Of a stretch of 64,000 nt of DNA, positions 37,224 through 51,088 are shown in pieces. Origin of the DNA: Pacificitalea manganoxidans. Lineage in GTDB: Bacteria; Pseudomonadota; Alphaproteobacteria; Rhodobacterales; Rhodobacteraceae. Below the pieces are notes generated by a model. It saw only the letters and a program-made list of their open reading frames with translations, searched no databases and was not told where the DNA came from. The position numbers and the translations under genes were made by a program. Each line of letters begins with the position of its first letter. Position 1 is the first letter of the stretch. The DNA lies in the NCBI RefSeq assembly GCF_002504165.1, contig NZ_CP021404.1, forward strand, positions 124,001 to 188,000. Direction: 5' to 3'.

Positions 37224-37970
37224 ATGCCCCTGCGCACCGCCCTCTCCACCCTGATCCTGACCGCCGGCCTTGCGCTGTCGGCGGGGGACGTGCGTGCGCA
37301 GTCGGCGGATGCGCTGGTTCCCGAGGGCTGCTCCGCGATCCTGACGGTGCAATACAAACAATGCGGCGTATCGCTGTTCTGGCGCTGCGACGGGGCCCCC
37401 AAGGGCACGACATGGGAAGCCTTCTTTGACGCCGAAGGGCTGTATTCCATATCGCTCACCGACCCCGGTTATCAGTGGATCGACCTGCAATCCTTTGCCG
37501 ATGGGAGCCGCGAGACGCTTCAGGACGCACCAGCGGACCGTATCGACATCCGCGCGTTGCTGGAAACCGGCAGCGACAGCTACGCCTTTGCCATGCGAGA
37601 GTTGAGCGACGCAGGCAGCCGGACCATCCGCTACGCGGGGCACGATGCGCTGACCGATGAGACCCGCGTCATCGACGGCGAAACCCTGCGCGTGCTGGAA
37701 TTCGACATTCGGTCGGAATCCGAGAGCGGGCAAGAGATCTATCGCGGCGAGGGCATCCAGTTCGTGCTGGAGGATGAGCGCCTGTTTCTGACCGGCGTCG
37801 AAACCTACCATCAGGACGGCGACAGCCTGACCGATGACTATTCCCCGGTGGAGATCATCCGCCCCGGCGCGTCCGGTTTCGGCGCGACCACACCGATTTA
37901 CGAATGCGGCGAGATCCTTTCGGGGGTCACCCCTGATCCCGCCGATCCCGACAGGACGGGCAGGGCCTGA
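37224..37970 (+). CDS. Secreted protein of unknown function between gltD and gltB
   Basis: I do not recognise this 248-residue protein. From the ATG at 37224 it has a clear signal peptide (LRTALSTLILTAGLALSAG, then VRAQS as cleavage region). The mature part is acidic, with four cysteines, two of them in the early segment QCGVSLFWRCDG and one near the C terminus in YECGE, suggesting disulfides in the periplasm. An earlier GTG at 37194 would mask the signal peptide. It sits 80 bases after gltD and 79 before gltB in the same direction. A link to nitrogen assimilation is only positional. Confidence 0.8.
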   Translation: MPLRTALSTLILTAGLALSAGDVRAQSADALVPEGCSAILTVQYKQCGVSLFWRCDGAPKGTTWEAFFDAEGLYSISLTDPGYQWIDLQSFADGSRETLQDAPADRIDIRALLETGSDSYAFAMRELSDAGSRTIRYAGHDALTDETRVIDGETLRVLEFDIRSESESGQEIYRGEGIQFVLEDERLFLTGVETYHQDGDSLTDDYSPVEIIRPGASGFGATTPIYECGEILSGVTPDPADPDRTGRA

Positions 37971-38049
37971 CGCCCCGCCTCCCGCATCAGCCCCGGCCTG
38001 AGCCCGCCCGAAGCGGCCAGCCAACCGGATCCGAGTGAAAGGAAACGCC

Positions 38050-42582
<4,533 letters not shown>

Positions 42583-42605
42583 TCGCCGATCCCAACACCA
42601 TTGCG

Positions 42606-42632
42606 AAAGGGCCGCGTCATGCGGCCCTTTTT
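42606..42632 (+). terminator. Intrinsic terminator after gltB
   Basis: AAAGGGCCGC (42606-42615) and GCGGCCCTTT (42621-42630) form a 10-bp stem around GTCAT, followed by further T residues. It ends the gltD-gltB transcript. Confidence 0.92.
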
Positions 42633-42848
42633 GCATTTCGCGGGGCGGAAGATGGGGCCGAGAGCCGCGCGCTTCGATGTGGCCCTGCAGTCTGTGGCAA
42701 TCCACAGGATGTCCAGAAGGTCAGCTAACGCATCACCGACCCGCGCGGGACGACGATGTGGCATGGCTTTGCCGAGGCGGGAAAAATCCTGAACCTGCCC
42801 CTGCGTCAGACGCTTTCATGCGGTCCCCACAGCCAGTAGAGTGCCCCC

Positions 42849-43595
42849 GTGGCACGGGCAGCAAAATCCAGACGATCCACCGGCAGCGGGCGGAAATCGA
42901 CAGCGCGCGGCAAGCGTGGCGGCAAACCTGTGCGGGCCATCCTGCGCCGGGTCGCGCCGTGGCTGCTGGCGCCGGTCGTTTTGGTGTTTTTGCTGATCCT
43001 TCTGTTCAGCTTTGCCAACCCGCCGACCACCCACACGATGTGGCGAGAAGCGCGCCGTCTGGGCGAGGTGGAACAGCAATGGGTCGGCATCAACGCCGTC
43101 GCGCCGGTCATGCTTCGCTCCGTCGTGGCGGCTGAGGACGCCAATTTCTGCGAACACTGGGGCTTTGACATGGCCGCGATCCGCAATGCGCTGGATAACA
43201 ACGCGCGGTTCGGGGGCTCGACCATCAGCCAGCAAACCGTAAAGAACGTGTTTCTGTGGCAGGATCGGTCATGGCTGCGCAAGGCGATGGAAGGCGTGAT
43301 TACCCCGGTCGTGGAAACCGTCTGGTCCAAGCGCCGCATTCTGGAAGTATACCTGAACGTGGCCGAATTCGGCGAAGGCGTGTTTGGCATCGAAGCCGCC
43401 GCATGGCGTCATTTCCGGGTGGCACCTGCCAATCTGTCCGCACAGCAAGCCGCGCTGCTTGCCGCGGTTCTGCCCAACCCCAAAGAGCGCTCGGCGTCGA
43501 ACCCGTCGGCCTATGTGCGGCGGCGGGCCGCGCGGATCGCCGATGGGGCCGCGACAATCCGCAAAGACGGGCGCGCATCCTGTTTCGAGGATTGA
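42849..43595 (+). CDS. mtgA: Monofunctional biosynthetic peptidoglycan transglycosylase
   Basis: MtgA polymerises lipid II into glycan strands at the inner membrane. The 248-residue product has a basic N-terminal tail, one transmembrane anchor (about residues 37-57), then the GT51 domain: VVAAEDANFCEHWGFD with the catalytic Glu, GGSTISQQTVKNVFLW, RRILEVYLNVAEFGEGVFGIEAA with the second Glu, and QQAALLAAVLPNP. The start is a GTG at 42849. The 266-base gap upstream holds the gltB terminator and a small inverted repeat CTGTGG/CCACAG at 42692-42707. Confidence 0.93.
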   Translation: MARAAKSRRSTGSGRKSTARGKRGGKPVRAILRRVAPWLLAPVVLVFLLILLFSFANPPTTHTMWREARRLGEVEQQWVGINAVAPVMLRSVVAAEDANFCEHWGFDMAAIRNALDNNARFGGSTISQQTVKNVFLWQDRSWLRKAMEGVITPVVETVWSKRRILEVYLNVAEFGEGVFGIEAAAWRHFRVAPANLSAQQAALLAAVLPNPKERSASNPSAYVRRRAARIADGAATIRKDGRASCFED

Positions 43596-43656
43596 AAATC
43601 CTCTGTTGCTTGGGCAAGAGGTGTGAACCTCACTCACCCTGTCGCGTTGGATCTAC

Positions 43657-44322
43657 ATGAATCGTCTCTTCCATGTCCCGCTGTCGCCGTTCTGCCGCAA
43701 GGTCCGCCTCGTGCTGGCCGAGAAAAAGATCGAGGTGGAGTTGGTCGAGGAACGCTATTGGGAGCAGGACGCCGATTTCCTGCGCCGCAACCCTGCGGGC
43801 AAGGTGCCGGTGCTGAAGCTGAACGGCATGTTCCTCGCTGAAAGTCAGGCGATCTGCGAATATCTCGATGAAGTGGAGCCAACCCCGCCGCTGATGCCGC
43901 GCAACCCCGAAGAACGCTACGAAGTGCGCCGCCTGTGTGGTTGGTTCGACGACAAGTTCCACAACGAGGTTACGCGCAACCTGCTGTATGAACGGGTCAA
44001 CAAGAAGATCACCGGGCAGGGCTACCCCGAAAGCCGCAACGTGAAAGCAGGCTCCCGCGCGGTGAAGGTGCATCTCGACTACCTGCACTGGCTGCTGGAT
44101 CAGCGGCGCTGGCTGGCGGGGGATGCGATGACGCTTGCCGATTTCGCCGCCGCCGCGCATCTCTCGGCGCTGGATTACATCAGCGACGTCGATTGGAACC
44201 GCAGCGCAAACGTCAAGGACTGGTATGCCAAGATCAAGTCGCGACCGGCCTTCCGCAACATCCTCGCCGACCAAGTCCCCGGCTTCCCGCCGCCCGGGCA
44301 CTACGCCGATCTCGACTTCTGA
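43657..44322 (+). CDS. Glutathione S-transferase family protein
   Basis: The 221-residue product has a thioredoxin-fold N-terminal domain ([23 protein letters not shown] with a Cys at the active-site position, [28 protein letters not shown] with the cis-Pro and glutathione-binding Glu-Ser) and an all-helical C-terminal domain with the [16 protein letters not shown]-capping motif. Substrate is unknown; family members conjugate or isomerise using glutathione. It is followed without a gap by queG. Confidence 0.88.
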   Translation: MNRLFHVPLSPFCRKVRLVLAEKKIEVELVEERYWEQDADFLRRNPAGKVPVLKLNGMFLAESQAICEYLDEVEPTPPLMPRNPEERYEVRRLCGWFDDKFHNEVTRNLLYERVNKKITGQGYPESRNVKAGSRAVKVHLDYLHWLLDQRRWLAGDAMTLADFAAAAHLSALDYISDVDWNRSANVKDWYAKIKSRPAFRNILADQVPGFPPPGHYADLDF

Positions 44323-45346
44323 TCTGAAGGACGCGATCGCGGCGCAGGCGCAGGCCGAGGGGTTTTCGGCGATGGGCGTCTGCCGCCCCGACGCGCTGCC
44401 GCACCTGCCCGAGCGGCTGCGCCATTTCCTTGACGAAGGGCGGCACGGGCAGATGGCATGGATGGCGGAGCGCAGCCACTGGCGCGAAAACCCCGCCGCG
44501 CTCTGGCCCGAAGCGCGCTCGGTCATCATGCTGGCCGAAAGCTACACGCCCGACGAAGATCCGCTTGCCGTGCTGGATCATCCCGATGCGGCGGCGATTT
44601 CGGTCTATGCACGGGGCAAGGATTACCACGATCTGGTCAAGAAACGGCTCAAACGCCTCGCGCGGTGGCTGATCGCCGAGGCGGGCGGCGAGGTGAAGGT
44701 GTTTGTCGATACCGCGCCCGTGCCCGAAAAACCGCTGGCCGAGGCTGCCGGTCTGGGTTGGCAGGGCAAGCATACCAATCTGGTCAGCCGCGATCTGGGC
44801 AACTGGGTGTTTCTGGGTGCAGTGTTCACCACCTTGGAATTGCCTCTGGACGAGCCGGGCCGGGATAGCTGCGGATCGTGTCGCCGCTGTCTGGACGCCT
44901 GCCCGACAGACGCCTTTCCCGCGCCCTATCAGCTCGACGCGCGGCGGTGCATTTCCTATCTGACTATCGAACACAAAGGCCCGGTGGACGAGGCGCTGCG
45001 CCCGGCGCTTGGCAACCGGATCTACGGCTGTGACGATTGTCTGGCGGTCTGCCCGTGGAACAAGTTTGCGGTCGAGGCTAGCGACATCCGCTACGCCGCG
45101 CGGGCGGGCACCATCGCGCCGCCCTTGGCGGAACTGGCTGTGCTGGACGATGCCGGGTTTCGCGAACGGTTTTCCGGCAGTCCGATCAAGCGGATCGGGC
45201 GGGATCGTTTCGTGCGCAATGTGCTTTACGCGGTGGGAAATTCCGGCCTGCCGCAGCTACGCCCGGTGGCGCAGTCCCTGACCGACGATCCCGATCCCGC
45301 AGTCGCCGATGCCGCCCGCTGGGCGGTGGACCGGCTGCCGGGCTAG
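44225..45346 (+). CDS. queG: Epoxyqueuosine reductase QueG (start uncertain)
   Basis: QueG reduces epoxyqueuosine to queuosine in tRNA using cobalamin and two [4Fe-4S] clusters. The product has the B12-binding region, [24 protein letters not shown], cluster motif [15 protein letters not shown] and [11 protein letters not shown], and a short C-terminal HEAT-like tail. Conserved sequence begins around 44324, where no ATG, GTG or TTG is near. The in-frame ATG at 44225, preceded by AAGGA, overlaps the GST gene by 98 bases and adds a poorly conserved-looking tail. A CTG at 44324 directly after the GST stop is the alternative and gives 340 residues. Confidence 0.9.
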   Translation: MPRSSRDRPSATSSPTKSPASRRPGTTPISTSDLKDAIAAQAQAEGFSAMGVCRPDALPHLPERLRHFLDEGRHGQMAWMAERSHWRENPAALWPEARSVIMLAESYTPDEDPLAVLDHPDAAAISVYARGKDYHDLVKKRLKRLARWLIAEAGGEVKVFVDTAPVPEKPLAEAAGLGWQGKHTNLVSRDLGNWVFLGAVFTTLELPLDEPGRDSCGSCRRCLDACPTDAFPAPYQLDARRCISYLTIEHKGPVDEALRPALGNRIYGCDDCLAVCPWNKFAVEASDIRYAARAGTIAPPLAELAVLDDAGFRERFSGSPIKRIGRDRFVRNVLYAVGNSGLPQLRPVAQSLTDDPDPAVADAARWAVDRLPG

Positions 45347-45381
45347 GTCTGCGCCCGGACGGGCCGGGCGCAGGTTTTCTA

Positions 45382-45870
45382 TCAAAGCTCGGCCAGCATC
45401 GCTTCGCCGCCCGACACTTCGCAGGTGCCGGGGCTCTCCTCGCGGTGCAGAACCTTGACCACGCCATCCTCGACCAGCATCGCGTAGCGGGCGGAGCGGT
45501 TGATCAGCCCGGCGGGCGGGGCGCTGAAATCCATGCCGATTTCGGTGGTAAAGGTGCTTTCCGGGTCACCCAGCATGGCAATACCTGCCGCACCGGCGCC
45601 GGTGGACTCGCTCCATGCCTTCATCACGAAGGGGTCGTTGACGGAGATGCAGACCACTTCGTCCACGCCCTTGGCGGTGATCTGGTCATGGGTGCGGATG
45701 AAGCTTGGCACATGGGCGGTGGTGCAGGTGCCAGTGAACGCGCCGGGCAGGGCGAAGATCACGACCTTGCGGCCCTTGGTCAGGCTGTCGAGGGAGACCT
45801 GCTCCGGCCCGGCATCGCCCATGCGGACAAGCGTGGCATCGGGCAGCGTGTCACCAACGGAAATGGTCAT
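45382..45870 (-). CDS. Peroxiredoxin (Prx5/AhpE-like, atypical 2-Cys type)
   Basis: The 162-residue product begins TISVGDTLPDATL and has the peroxidatic motif PGAFTGTCTTAHVPSF, FVMKAW and the later GTCEVSGGEA segment, whose Cys could resolve or be glutathionylated. Such enzymes reduce hydroperoxides using glutaredoxin or thioredoxin. The ATG at 45870 gives the usual family length; an ATG three codons earlier (45879) has its AGG too close. It is convergent with queG and divergent from the flavoprotein gene at 45950. Confidence 0.9.
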   Translation of the reverse strand: MTISVGDTLPDATLVRMGDAGPEQVSLDSLTKGRKVVIFALPGAFTGTCTTAHVPSFIRTHDQITAKGVDEVVCISVNDPFVMKAWSESTGAGAAGIAMLGDPESTFTTEIGMDFSAPPAGLINRSARYAMLVEDGVVKVLHREESPGTCEVSGGEAMLAEL

Positions 45871-45949
45871 TGCAGTCATCCTGTGGTTTGTGTCTGTTTC
45901 GGGCCGGACGATAGGCCGCGACAGACGGCATGACCAGAAGGAGTTCGAC

Positions 45950-47161
45950 ATGGGCGGGATCATCGTGATCGGGGGCGGTCAGGCTGGATGTTCGCTGGTG
46001 GCGAAACTGCGGGCGGAGGGTCATGACGGGCCGATCACCCTGCTCTGCGAAGAGCCGGTGCCCCCCTATCAGCGTCCGCCTCTGTCCAAGAAATACCTGC
46101 TGGGCGACATGCCCGAAGAGCGGCTCTATCTGCGGCCCGGAAGCTGGTATGCCGAACATGACATTACCCTGCGACTGGGCGCACAGGTCGAGGCGATCGA
46201 CCCTGCCGCGCGCACCGTCACCGTGGCGGGCGAAGCGCTGTCCTATGATCAGTTGGCGCTGACCACCGGCGCGCGTCCGCACCGGCTGCCTGCGGCCATC
46301 GGGGGCGATCTGGGCGGGGTCTACGGCGTGCGCACTCTGGCCGATGTCGATGCGATGGCGCATGAGTTCGCGCCGGGCAAGCGCGTGCTGATTGTCGGGG
46401 GGGGCTATATCGGGCTGGAGGCCGCCGCCGTCGCCGCCGCGCGCGGCATGTTCGTAACCTTGGTCGAGATGGCGGACCGTATCCTGAAACGTGTCGCGGC
46501 GCCGGTAACGTCAGACTTTTTCCGGGCGCTTCACCTCGCCCACGGGGTAACCCTGCGCGAGGCTACGGGGTTGGAGCGTCTGACCGGAGATGGCCATGTC
46601 AGCGGCGCGGTTCTGGCCGGGGGCGATACGCTCGACGTCGATCTGGTCGTGGTCGGTGTGGGCATCGCGCCGGACGTAACACTGGCTGAGGCGGCGGGCC
46701 TGCGCATCGACAACGGCATCGCGACGGACCTGCGGGGCCAGACGTCAGACCCTGCGATCTGGGCCGCGGGGGATTGCGCCTCCTTCCCGCGCGATGGCGC
46801 TCAGATCAGGCTCGAATCCGTGCAAAACGCGATTGATCAGGCGGAGCTTGTGGCCTGCAATATGCTGGGGCAGGAGCGTGATTACGACCCGAAACCGTGG
46901 TTCTGGTCAGACCAATACGACGTCAAATTGCAGATCGCCGGGCTGAACACCTGCTATGACCGCGTCATCGTGCGCGCGGGCGAAAAGGACGGAACGGTGT
47001 CGCATTGGTATTACACGGGGGATCGGTTGATAGCGGTGGACGCGATGAACGATCCGCGCGCCTACATGGTGGGCAAGCGGCTGATCGAGGCGGGCACCAG
47101 CCCTGCGCCGGAGCGGGTGGGCGACCCCGCCACGGGCCTGATGGACCTGATGCGCGGCTGA
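45950..47161 (+). CDS. FAD-dependent oxidoreductase, ferredoxin/rhodocoxin reductase type
   Basis: The 403-residue product has an FAD motif at its start (IIVIGGGQAGCSLVAKLR), PPYQRPPLSKKYL, an NAD(P)H motif LIVGGGYIGLEAAAVAAARG, and AAGDCASFP, followed by a reductase C-terminal domain with PWFWSDQYDVKLQIAG. This matches reductases that serve [2Fe-2S] ferredoxins of P450 or dioxygenase systems. The electron acceptor is unknown and no P450 is nearby. AAGGAG precedes the ATG. Its stop shares one base with the rsmD start. Confidence 0.87.
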   Translation: MGGIIVIGGGQAGCSLVAKLRAEGHDGPITLLCEEPVPPYQRPPLSKKYLLGDMPEERLYLRPGSWYAEHDITLRLGAQVEAIDPAARTVTVAGEALSYDQLALTTGARPHRLPAAIGGDLGGVYGVRTLADVDAMAHEFAPGKRVLIVGGGYIGLEAAAVAAARGMFVTLVEMADRILKRVAAPVTSDFFRALHLAHGVTLREATGLERLTGDGHVSGAVLAGGDTLDVDLVVVGVGIAPDVTLAEAAGLRIDNGIATDLRGQTSDPAIWAAGDCASFPRDGAQIRLESVQNAIDQAELVACNMLGQERDYDPKPWFWSDQYDVKLQIAGLNTCYDRVIVRAGEKDGTVSHWYYTGDRLIAVDAMNDPRAYMVGKRLIEAGTSPAPERVGDPATGLMDLMRG

Positions 47162-47718
47162 TGCGGATCATCGGCGGTAAATTTCGTGGCCTTGCACTGG
47201 CCTCTGTCGGCAAAGGCGACGCGGCTGCGCATTTGCGCCCCACCACTGACCGGGTGCGCGAAAGCCTGTTCAACATCCTGATGTCGCGTCAGGCGGGGAT
47301 ACACGACGCGCGGGTGCTGGACCTCTTCGCGGGCACCGGCGCATTGGGTCTGGAAGCGCTAAGCCGCGGCGCGGCGCAGGTCACCTTCGTCGATGATGGG
47401 CGCAAGGCCGGTGCGCTTCTGCGCGAGAACGTAACGAAATGCCGGGCGGACGGCGAAACGACGCTGATCCGCCGCGATGCAACCCGGCTGGGGCCAAATC
47501 CGGCGGCGGCGTTCGATCTGATCTTCCTCGACCCGCCTTATGGCAAGGGACTTGGCGCGCGGGCGCTGGCGGCCGCGCAGACAGGGGGCTGGATCGCACC
47601 CGGTGCGCTGGTGGTCTGGGAGGAAAGCAGCCCCCAGACGCCGCCTGAAGGGTTTGTCCTGCTGGACCGGCGGCATTGGGGCGACACGCATCTGACGCTG
47701 ATTACCGCGCCGCATTAG
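47161..47718 (+). CDS. rsmD: 16S rRNA (guanine966-N2)-methyltransferase RsmD
   Basis: The 185-residue product begins MRIIGGKFRG, the usual RsmD N terminus, followed by RPTTDRVRESLFN, the SAM-binding DLFAGTGALGLEALSRGA, and the target-base motif DLIFLDPPYGKG. It methylates G966 of 16S rRNA during 30S assembly. The start overlaps the upstream stop by one base; the longer frame is inside the flavoprotein gene. It converges on map with a 22-base gap. Confidence 0.94.
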   Translation: MRIIGGKFRGLALASVGKGDAAAHLRPTTDRVRESLFNILMSRQAGIHDARVLDLFAGTGALGLEALSRGAAQVTFVDDGRKAGALLRENVTKCRADGETTLIRRDATRLGPNPAAAFDLIFLDPPYGKGLGARALAAAQTGGWIAPGALVVWEESSPQTPPEGFVLLDRRHWGDTHLTLITAPH

Positions 47719-47740
47719 GCCCTACACCGCAGATTAGAGC

Positions 47741-48562
47741 CTATTTTGCGGCATCACCCCATGTCGGATGAAACAGCCCGGCAGGGGATTGGGTAAAGAT
47801 CTCGCAGCCATCTGCCGTGACGCCGATGGAATGTTCGAACTGCGCGGATAGGGATTTATCCCGCGTGACCGCGGTCCAGTCGTCAGCCAGCACCTTCGTC
47901 TCGGGACGGCCCAGATTGACCATCGGCTCGATGGTGAAGAACATGCCTTCTTCCAGTTTCGGACCGCTGCCCGGACGCCCGTAATGCAGCACGTTGGGCG
48001 GCGCGTGGAACACCCGGCCCAGCCCGTGCCCGCAGAAGTCACGCACCACAGACATACGGTGGCTTTCGACAAAGCTCTGAATGGCGTGACCGATATCGCC
48101 GAACGTATTGCCCGGCTTCACCGCTGCGATGCCGCGCATCAGGGCATCGTGGGTCACGTCGATCAAGCGCTCCGCCTTGCGGCCCAGTTTGCCCGCAACA
48201 TACATGCGCGAGGTGTCGCCATACCAACCATCAAGGATCACGGTCACGTCGATGTTGAGGATATCGCCATCCTTCAGCGTCTTGGCGCCGGGAATGCCGT
48301 GACAGACGACATGATTGACCGAAATGCAGCTGGCGTGCTGATAGCCCTTATAGCCAATCGTCGCCGAGGTGCTGTCGGAGGCGTCGATCATGCGGGTGAT
48401 CTCGGCATCGATATCGGCGGTGCTGCGTCCCGGTTCGATCATCGGGGCGACGTGATCGAGGATCTCGGCCGCCAGTTTCCCGGCCGCGTGCATGCCGGCG
48501 AAATCGGCGGGCTCATAAATCCGAATGCCGTCGCGCGTGAGGCGTCCGCTTTTTCCGTCCAA
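47741..48562 (-). CDS. map: Type I methionine aminopeptidase
   Basis: Map removes the initiator methionine from nascent proteins. The 273-residue product has the pita-bread fold metal ligands in order: NHVVCHGIPG, DGDILNIDVTVILDGWYGDTSRMY (two Asp), DFCGHGLGRVFHAPPNV (His), TIEPMVNLG (Glu) and AQFEHSIGVT (Glu). No ATG is available; a TTG at 48562 gives a start MDGKSGRLTRDG that looks family-like, and a second TTG at 48583 is possible. An AGGA stretch precedes the first. Confidence 0.94.
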   Translation of the reverse strand: MDGKSGRLTRDGIRIYEPADFAGMHAAGKLAAEILDHVAPMIEPGRSTADIDAEITRMIDASDSTSATIGYKGYQHASCISVNHVVCHGIPGAKTLKDGDILNIDVTVILDGWYGDTSRMYVAGKLGRKAERLIDVTHDALMRGIAAVKPGNTFGDIGHAIQSFVESHRMSVVRDFCGHGLGRVFHAPPNVLHYGRPGSGPKLEEGMFFTIEPMVNLGRPETKVLADDWTAVTRDKSLSAQFEHSIGVTADGCEIFTQSPAGLFHPTWGDAAK

Positions 48563-48646
48563 GGGTCTGATCCTGTTTTCCAAGCGTTCGATGCTACAAA
48601 TAAGGCGGGATAGCGCGAATGACCAGCCGTGCGGCGCGGCGAAAGC

Positions 48647-49384
48647 CTAGCTTTGCGCGCGGGCGGGGGCCTGCTCCACCGGCAGCGGCCCGGCAAGTGT
48701 AATGCCGGTGGGATCGATCCGGGTGCCGTGGCAGAGCATCTCGACCCCTGCCGCGCGGGCGGCCTCAAACGCACGGGCATAGGCTGGGTCCAGATCCTCG
48801 GCCATGCGCAGCCGGGCACAGTCATCGCGCTGAACGACATACAGCATCACGGCGCGGTGCCCTTCGGCCACCATCTGTGTCAAATCGGCAAGGTGCCGCG
48901 CCCCGCGTGCCGTGACGCAATCAGGGAATTCGGCACAGTCCCCATTGCGGCGCAACGTGACGCTTTTGACCTCCACATAGGCATCCGGCAGGTCGGGGCC
49001 GGACAGCAGGAAATCGACGCGGCTGCGCGCGCCATAGCGGGCTTCGGGGCGAATATGTGCATAGGCCGACAGGGTCGGGATCGTGCGCGCGGCCAGCGCC
49101 TCTGCCACAACCCGGTTGGTCAGGCCGGTGTCGATCCCGGCACAATGCCCGCCGGGCAGTTCCACCAACCGCCAGCCATAGGGCAGCTTGCGCTTCGGGT
49201 CGGGGGTGGGGGCGATCCAGATCCGCGCGCCCGGCTCTGCCAGTCCCAGCATCGCACCGGGGTTCGGGCAATGCACGGTCACCTCCTGTCCCGCATCAGG
49301 GCCGGTTTCGGGGATTACATCCGCCAGAAACCGCTTGTAGCGGCGCAGCAGCCGAGCCGGGATCAACGGGGTTGGAAAGCGCAT
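48647..49384 (-). CDS. sfsA: DNA/RNA nuclease SfsA family protein
   Basis: The 245-residue product has the SfsA N terminus with LIPARLLRRYKRFLADV, the OB-like segment VTVHCPNPGAMLGL, and a C-terminal nuclease-like domain with RSRVDFLL and DAYVEVKSVTL (a D...ExK arrangement). The name comes from sugar fermentation stimulation in E. coli; members are now viewed as DNA-binding nuclease-fold proteins, and the cellular role is unclear. The ATG at 49384 is chosen as the conserved start. It is divergent from the CinA-type gene. Confidence 0.9.
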   Translation of the reverse strand: MRFPTPLIPARLLRRYKRFLADVIPETGPDAGQEVTVHCPNPGAMLGLAEPGARIWIAPTPDPKRKLPYGWRLVELPGGHCAGIDTGLTNRVVAEALAARTIPTLSAYAHIRPEARYGARSRVDFLLSGPDLPDAYVEVKSVTLRRNGDCAEFPDCVTARGARHLADLTQMVAEGHRAVMLYVVQRDDCARLRMAEDLDPAYARAFEAARAAGVEMLCHGTRIDPTGITLAGPLPVEQAPARAQS

Positions 49385-49432
49385 GGCGCGGGGCCTATAC
49401 CTTGAACCACAGGTCGACAAGCGCAGGACAGG

Positions 49433-50170
49433 ATGCCGATGCCCAACCCCACCGCCGCGATGCTCGTGATCGGCGACGAGATCCTTTCAGGTCGGACCCG
49501 TGATTCCAACCTGCACCACCTTGCCCGCGCGCTGACCGACCACGGAATCGCGCTGAAAGAGGCGCGCGTGGTGTCCGACGATCATGACGCGATCGTTGCC
49601 GCGGTTCAGGCGCTCAGCGCGCGCTGGGATCATGTGTTTACCTCTGGCGGGATCGGGCCGACGCATGACGACATCACCGCCGATGCGGTCGCCGCCGCGA
49701 TGGGTGCTGCGATCGATGTGCGCGAGGATGCCCGCGCCCTGATGGCCGCGCATTACGCCCGCACCGGGTCCGAGCTGAACGAAGCCCGGCTGCGCATGGC
49801 CCGCATTCCCGATGGCGCGGTGCTGATCGAAAACCCGGTCTCTGTCGCGCCGGGCTTCAGCATCGGCAACGTGCATGTGATGGCGGGCGTGCCTTCGGTG
49901 TTCGAAGCGATGGTGGCGGGCGTTTTGGCGGCACTGCAGGGGGGCGATCCGCTCTTGTCGCTAAGCTTGCAGGTCCAGCGGCCCGAAGGCGATATCGCCG
50001 GGCCGTTGCGGGACTTGGCCGCGCGCTATCCTGATCTCGACTTCGGATCTTATCCCTATAACCGCAATGGCGTCTCCGGTGCGAATGTCGTGGTGCGGGG
50101 CACTGATGGGCCGCGCGTCAATGCCGCGATGGCGGAGCTTGCCGCGCTGTTCCCCGAGGGCGTGGCGTGA
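49433..50170 (+). CDS. Molybdopterin-binding (MoaB/CinA N-terminal type) protein
   Basis: The 245-residue product has the MoCF-biosynthesis fold: AMLVIGDEILSGRTRDSN, the central VFTSGGIGPTHDDITADAVA signature, and MAGVPSVFEAMV. It corresponds to the N-terminal domain of CinA without the deamidase domain; in full-length CinA this domain can act as an ADP-ribose pyrophosphatase. No molybdenum genes are nearby. ATGs at 49433 and 49439 are both possible. It overlaps the GNAT gene by GTGA. Confidence 0.87.
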   Translation: MPMPNPTAAMLVIGDEILSGRTRDSNLHHLARALTDHGIALKEARVVSDDHDAIVAAVQALSARWDHVFTSGGIGPTHDDITADAVAAAMGAAIDVREDARALMAAHYARTGSELNEARLRMARIPDGAVLIENPVSVAPGFSIGNVHVMAGVPSVFEAMVAGVLAALQGGDPLLSLSLQVQRPEGDIAGPLRDLAARYPDLDFGSYPYNRNGVSGANVVVRGTDGPRVNAAMAELAALFPEGVA

Positions 50171-50889
50171 GCGGCACCCCTCCAAGGACGGCGGATCTGT
50201 TCGACGCGGTGGAATTGACATGGCCTGCCGCGCGCCTGCACAGGGCCGGTCCGTGGCTCATCCGCGAAGGTCAGGGCGGCGGCAAACGGGTGTCCGCGGC
50301 AAGCCTGCTGGGGGACACCCCTGACATCGCGCAGATGGAGACCGAACAGGCAGCGTTGGACCAGGCGCCTCTGGTGATGATCCGCGCAGGGCAGGAGGCT
50401 CTCGATACGGCCTTGGCGGAGGCAGGCTATGCCCGTGTTGATCCGGTAATGGTTCTGGTCGCGCCCGCGCGGGATATGTGCGCCGATCTGCCGCCCGACA
50501 CAGGCTTCACCGTGGATTGGCCGCCTCTCGCCGCGCAGGTGGAGATCTGGGAGGAGGGCGGCATCGGTCCTGCGCGGATCGCCGTCATGGACCGCTGCAT
50601 GTTGCCGCGCACCACCCTGTTGGGCCGGGTCAGGGACAAACCTGCGGCGACGGCCTATGTGGCGCTGCACGAGGACATCGCCATGCTTCACGCGCTGGAG
50701 GTCCGTGCGCCTTATCGACGTGCGGGGCTAGGTCGGCAGATGATGCAGGCCGCCGCAGGCTGGGCCATGGCGCAGGGGGCGCAATGGATGGCGGTTCTGG
50801 TCGTTGAGCAGAATGTGGCAGCACAAGGGCTGTATCAGCGGTTGGGGATGCGACCTGCGGGCCACTATCATTACCGAATCCGCAAATGA
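50167..50889 (+). CDS. GNAT family N-acetyltransferase
   Basis: The 240-residue product has a divergent N-terminal half and a C-terminal GNAT domain with the acetyl-CoA loop RRAGLGRQMMQAAAGWA and the following VEQNVAAQGLYQRLGM segment. The two halves look like a degenerate plus an active acetyltransferase domain. The substrate is unknown. The GTG start overlaps the stop of the CinA-type gene, so the two are coupled, which suggests related function, but none is evident. Confidence 0.85.
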   Translation: MSGTPPRTADLFDAVELTWPAARLHRAGPWLIREGQGGGKRVSAASLLGDTPDIAQMETEQAALDQAPLVMIRAGQEALDTALAEAGYARVDPVMVLVAPARDMCADLPPDTGFTVDWPPLAAQVEIWEEGGIGPARIAVMDRCMLPRTTLLGRVRDKPAATAYVALHEDIAMLHALEVRAPYRRAGLGRQMMQAAAGWAMAQGAQWMAVLVVEQNVAAQGLYQRLGMRPAGHYHYRIRK

Positions 50890-51088
50890 CCGGGCGTTGT
50901 GCGCCGCGGTTGCCACAATTTTAACACATTTCATGTCATGCATGAGAGGCCCGGCCTTCGGTTGATCTGATCCGGGGCAGCGGGGGCCGCGTATCGATGG
51001 GCATGGGCGGCAGCTCGCCTATGTCACCGGCCAAGAACAGCGGCGGAGTGGAAACCATGGGGGCGGAGGCGTATCTAACGGCGCAGAC

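Noticed and set aside
42583-42848. A possible small gene or RNA in the gtlB-mtgA gap
   Set aside because: Apart from the gltB terminator and a 6-bp inverted repeat, I see no start with a ribosome-binding site and no recognisable RNA structure.
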